Source of the DNA: Sulfurimonas sp. HSL3-2
GTDB taxonomy: Bacteria > Campylobacterota > Campylobacteria > Campylobacterales > Sulfurimonadaceae
Assembly: GCF_039645965.1 (NCBI RefSeq)
Contig: NZ_CP147917.1
Location: 1,054,001 to 1,118,000 of the forward strand
Reading direction: 5' to 3'
DNA length: 64,000 nucleotides
This document shows positions 61,467 to 64,000 of the stretch, piece after piece. A program made the position numbers and the translations under genes. The notes below the pieces were generated by a model that did no database searches, was not told the origin of the DNA, and saw only the letters and a list, made by a program, of their open reading frames with translations. Within the stretch, counting starts at the first letter, position 1. Each line of letters begins with the position of its first letter.

Positions 61467-61987
61467 ATATAAACTTCTATTTTATCTATATATCTGTGGG
61501 ACTTGCCATGATATATATATTTTTTAACCCTATGAAACTGGAAAAATTCGATAAAGGTGAGATCGCTCAGCTTGAACTGGCGAATTTCACTATATACGAT
61601 TTGGACGAAAAGGGATTAAAAAGTGTATTTAACGGCTCAAAAGGCTATAGATATTCAAATAGATATGAAGTTTTTGATATAAACTATACGGATAATTCAA
61701 AAGAGTATATAGCAAACATCACGTCTGATTTCGGTGTTTATAAGGATTATGTAGTCAATATGTACGGTAATCTGGTCTATAAAAGAGCGGACGGATTGAC
61801 ATATAAGAGTGATGATGGAAACTATAATCAAAAAACAGGTGTCCTAAGAACAGAAGGTAAATATATTTCATATAGAAATAGTGATAAAATTACAGGAAAG
61901 AACTTGATGTATGACAGTAAACACGGTCATGCGACTTCAAAAAATGTATTTGCAATATATCAATTAAAAAATAGTGAGAAATTATGA
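61463..61987 (+). CDS. lptC: LptC-like LPS export protein
   Basis: The ATG at 61463 overlaps the kdsC stop (ATGA) and gives 174 residues; a longer upstream frame is not needed. The protein has one N-terminal membrane helix (about 4-21). A periplasmic beta-jellyroll follows, with LELANFTIYDLDEKGLKSVFNGSKGYRYSNRYEVFDI. LptC links the LptBFG ABC transporter to the LptA bridge. Sequence similarity in the family is weak; position between kdsC and lptA supports it. Confidence 0.85.
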   Translation: MNINFYFIYISVGLAMIYIFFNPMKLEKFDKGEIAQLELANFTIYDLDEKGLKSVFNGSKGYRYSNRYEVFDINYTDNSKEYIANITSDFGVYKDYVVNMYGNLVYKRADGLTYKSDDGNYNQKTGVLRTEGKYISYRNSDKITGKNLMYDSKHGHATSKNVFAIYQLKNSEKL

Positions 61988-62460
61988 AAATAAAAACAGT
62001 TTTTGCTCTACTTTTATCGTCAAGTGTACTATTTGGCAATGAATTAAAAGTCACTGCCGATTCTTTCGACGGTGATGAGAAGAAGGGGATCGCTATATTT
62101 CAAGGTGATGTCAAGATAAAAAGAGGCGTTGATGAACTCAATGCATCAAAAGTTACGATCTATACCGATGAAAAGCATGAACCTATCAAGATGGTAGCTG
62201 AGGGGAATGTATCCTTCTTTGTAAAGACGGATAACAACTCGACATACACAGGACAGGCACAAAAAACGATCTATCTGCCAAAGATAAAAGAGTATCAGTT
62301 CTATACAAACGTACATCTGCGCCAGATAAATGAAAAAAAACAGATCGACGGTGACAAAGTCATATTAAATACGATAGACGGAAAAGCTATCGCACAAGGT
62401 GCAAATAAAGAGCCTGTTATCATGATATTTAATATCAAAGATAAAAATGAGAGTAATTAA
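61984..62460 (+). CDS. lptA: LptA periplasmic LPS bridge protein
   Basis: This 158-residue protein has a signal peptide (about 1-19). An OstA-type beta-jellyroll follows: VTADSFDGDEKKGIAIFQGDVKIKRGVDELNASKVTIYTDEKHEPIKMVAEGNVSFFVKT. LptA forms the periplasmic bridge that carries LPS to LptDE. It overlaps lptC by four bases and engB by one base. Confidence 0.92.
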   Translation: MKIKTVFALLLSSSVLFGNELKVTADSFDGDEKKGIAIFQGDVKIKRGVDELNASKVTIYTDEKHEPIKMVAEGNVSFFVKTDNNSTYTGQAQKTIYLPKIKEYQFYTNVHLRQINEKKQIDGDKVILNTIDGKAIAQGANKEPVIMIFNIKDKNESN

Positions 62461-63083
62461 TGGTTGATATAGTAGAAGCAAAATTCATAACATCGGCTCC
62501 AAGTATAGATAAAGCACCGCCTGCAGACGAGCAAAATGAGGTCGTCTTTATGGCCAGGTCAAATGCCGGTAAAAGCTCGCTTTTAAATGCTCTTACAAAC
62601 CATAAGGGACTTGCAAAAGTTTCTTCAACACCGGGTAAGACCAGACTTATCAACTATTTTGACGTGACATTTTTAGATAGAGATATCAACGAAAAAAGAT
62701 ATGCAAGATTTGTCGACCTTCCGGGTTTTGGATATGCAAAAGTTTCAAAATCTATGAAATACGACTGGGAAAAAAACTTAACGGACTATATAGCACAAAG
62801 AGCGCAGATAAAACTTTTTATCCATCTTATAGACTGCCGTCATCCTGAGCTTGATATCGATGTCGATGTGGCAGATTTTTTACTCAACGTTGCGAATGAA
62901 TCGCAGATAATCTTAACGGTATTTACAAAAATAGATAAATTAAACCAAAAAGAGCAGAGTGCACTTCGTAGAAAGTTCCCCGATGCTTTGATGGTCTCAA
63001 GCAGTAAAAAACGCGGTATCGGCAAACTTGTGTCTGAGATATATGAGATATTACAAGAGGAGATCATTGATGATAACATATAG
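62460..63083 (+). CDS. engB: Ribosome-assembly GTPase EngB/YsxC
   Basis: This 207-residue GTPase helps assemble the large ribosomal subunit. G1 is ARSNAGKSSLLNAL, G2/G3 are TPGKTRLINYF and DLPGFGYAKVSK, and G4 is FTKIDKL with G5 VSSSKKRG. Length and the SKSMKYDWEKNLTDYI segment match EngB. It follows lptA with a one-base overlap and overlaps the acetyltransferase gene by 14 bases. Confidence 0.95.
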   Translation: MVDIVEAKFITSAPSIDKAPPADEQNEVVFMARSNAGKSSLLNALTNHKGLAKVSSTPGKTRLINYFDVTFLDRDINEKRYARFVDLPGFGYAKVSKSMKYDWEKNLTDYIAQRAQIKLFIHLIDCRHPELDIDVDVADFLLNVANESQIILTVFTKIDKLNQKEQSALRRKFPDALMVSSSKKRGIGKLVSEIYEILQEEIIDDNI

Positions 63084-63528
63084 AAAAGCATCTCTAAATG
63101 ATATTGCGTCTATGCAGGCACTTATACAGCCTGAGGTCGATTCAGGTATTATCCTTGCAAGAAGTAATGATGAGATCGCGACGAATATCAGGTCTTATAT
63201 GCTTGCATATGAAGGTGATAAGCTTGTAGGATTCTGTGCTTTACATGTACACTCTCCGGCATTGGCTGAGATCAGATCATTGATCGTAAGAGAGGAATAC
63301 CGATCACATAATATCGGTTCAGAGATCGTTAGAAAATGTTTGGAAGAGGCAAAAAACTTAGGTTTAAAACAGGTCTTGGCATTGACATATAAACAAAGTT
63401 TCTTTGAAAAACTAGGATTTACAGAAATTCCAAAAGAGTCATTGCCTGATCATAAGATATGGGCTGATTGTATTAAATGTAAGCACTTTCCGGTATGCAA
63501 CGAAATATCACTAATAAAAAATATTTAA
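63070..63528 (+). CDS. GNAT acetyltransferase, ArgA-like short form
   Basis: The ATG at 63070 has AGAGGAGA upstream within engB; a longer frame starting at 63028 is unlikely. The 152-residue protein has a GNAT core (LAEIRSLIVREEYRSHNIGSEIVRKCLEEA, the acetyl-CoA loop). A C-terminal cysteine cluster WADCIKCKHFPVCNE follows. That closing motif is typical of the short N-acetylglutamate synthases of the ArgA/ArgO type, which start arginine synthesis. Function is inferred. One near copy of TTACATGTAA (63241-63250) is read as L-H-V. Confidence 0.75.
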   Translation: MITYRKASLNDIASMQALIQPEVDSGIILARSNDEIATNIRSYMLAYEGDKLVGFCALHVHSPALAEIRSLIVREEYRSHNIGSEIVRKCLEEAKNLGLKQVLALTYKQSFFEKLGFTEIPKESLPDHKIWADCIKCKHFPVCNEISLIKNI

Positions 63529-63983
63529 ATATATTCATATATTTAATACTATTTTTAATATATGAAAGCTTAAGCAGTATATATCTTTTTTTACCGCCGC
63601 TGTTTGCTGTCTTGTTCGTTATCTTTATAAATGCGATCAAAGATGAAGATACGGTAGTACTGCTTGCAGCATCGATGGCTTTAGTCCTGCTTGAGGCCCA
63701 AAAAGACTATATACTCTTTAGTTCGATTGTGTATTTTACTTTTGTATATCGATTTTTAGTCTTAAAACTTGACAAAAATATACAGTGTACGAACTGTATC
63801 AAATTTTTACTGGTCTTGATAGCATACATAGGGTACTACCTGTTTGCATTGATACTATCACAAATATTTTTACTGAATCAACCGGAACTTAGTCTTTATG
63901 TGATCTACTATATCGTGATCGAATTTATTATCATACTGATCTTTCAAGACTGGAATTCAAAAGGGACATGGTTTGAGGCTTAA
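63495..63983 (+). CDS. Integral membrane protein (MreD-like position)
   Basis: This 162-residue protein is almost wholly hydrophobic, with five predicted membrane helices (IFIYLILFLIYESLSSIYLFLPPLFAVLFVIF; TVVLLAASMALVLLEAQ; and three more). Such a protein lies between engB and PBP2 in Campylobacter, where its size and position are like MreD of the cell-shape complex. Sequence identity is not strong enough to name it. It overlaps the acetyltransferase by 34 bases and the next frame by 11. Confidence 0.7.
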   Translation: MQRNITNKKYLNIFIYLILFLIYESLSSIYLFLPPLFAVLFVIFINAIKDEDTVVLLAASMALVLLEAQKDYILFSSIVYFTFVYRFLVLKLDKNIQCTNCIKFLLVLIAYIGYYLFALILSQIFLLNQPELSLYVIYYIVIEFIIILIFQDWNSKGTWFEA

Positions 63984-64000
63984 AATAATACTGCTTATCT
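63973..64000 (+). CDS. Start of next gene (possibly penicillin-binding protein 2)
   Basis: A TTG at 63973 opens a frame (MRLKIILLI...) that runs off the window and overlaps the membrane protein by 11 bases. The hydrophobic N-terminus fits the signal anchor of PBP2 (MrdA), which follows this membrane gene in Campylobacter as I recall. Only nine residues are visible. Confidence 0.35.

Overview
This 64 kb window is a dense, low-GC (about 36-38% by eye) bacterial chromosome segment. It looks like a free-living member of the Campylobacterota, of Sulfurimonas or Sulfuricurvum type. Evidence for this includes a Campylobacter-type DapD, a short Helicobacter/Campylobacter-type adenylate kinase beside aspS, FlgG-like rod genes in tandem behind a sigma54 promoter, AtpZ behind hemL, and an aspS ... 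nadK-recN-tatD-lytic transglycosylase-rlpA-kdsC-lptC-lptA-engB-(membrane)-PBP2 order that, from memory, resembles Campylobacter jejuni. No rRNA, tRNA, CRISPR array, insertion sequence or prophage was seen. No gene-free stretch exceeds about 260 bp.

Layout. 1-2.6 kb: the tail of an EAL protein, an Aer-type PAS protein, ychF and a host-attachment family protein. 2.6-9.0 kb: a minus-strand housekeeping run (pepA, trpB, apt, rpiB, M50 protease, lepB, folD). 9.1-10.4 kb: a small cytochrome c and a CitE-like lyase. 10.4-22.6 kb: a complete Pel exopolysaccharide operon in the order pelC-D-E-F-G-A-B, with pelB split in two. nhaA and a TonB-like gene lie upstream of it. 25-35 kb: hemL, atpZ, rpoD, flgF-flgG, leuD-leuB, purU and trmL. 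35-41 kb: a self-cleaving S24 (LexA/CI-like) repressor, an NlpC/P60-like lipoprotein, an orphan flagellar rod-like protein, dapD, an ankyrin protein and several very small genes. 41-43 kb: a second, long adenylate kinase and a cupin gene bracketed by two attC-like stem-loops, then the short adk and aspS. 44.7-50 kb: a molybdate island (porin, modA, mop-like, modD, modB, modC) behind ModE-like operators. 50-55 kb: a DksA-like protein without zinc ligands, a DUF2156 protein, a GNAT protein and a Ca-type P-ATPase. 54.8-64 kb: nadK, recN and a long plus-strand envelope operon (tatD, lytic transglycosylase, rlpA, hisB, kdsC, lptC, lptA, engB, argA-like, membrane protein, start of PBP2).

How the parts work together. 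The Pel genes encode a full synthase-dependent machine: the inner-membrane complex DEFG with the c-di-GMP receptor PelD, the periplasmic modification enzyme PelA, and the secretin-like PelB/PelC. The mod island should import molybdate for molybdoenzymes, and the porin probably shares its regulation. The kdsC-lptC-lptA group makes and transports lipopolysaccharide.

Most interesting signals. (1) A 10-bp palindrome, TTACATGTAA, occurs 12 times exactly, in genes (in different reading frames) and between genes. (2) A nearly identical 17-bp element sits in the promoters of the S24 repressor and of recN, suggesting an SOS-like circuit in a lineage usually described as lacking LexA. (3) ModE-like inverted repeats lie upstream of the porin-mod operon. 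(4) A cassette-like cupin gene lies between two related attC-like sites. (5) The pel operon has an unusual order and a split pelB. Several short genes with good ribosome binding sites are also described.
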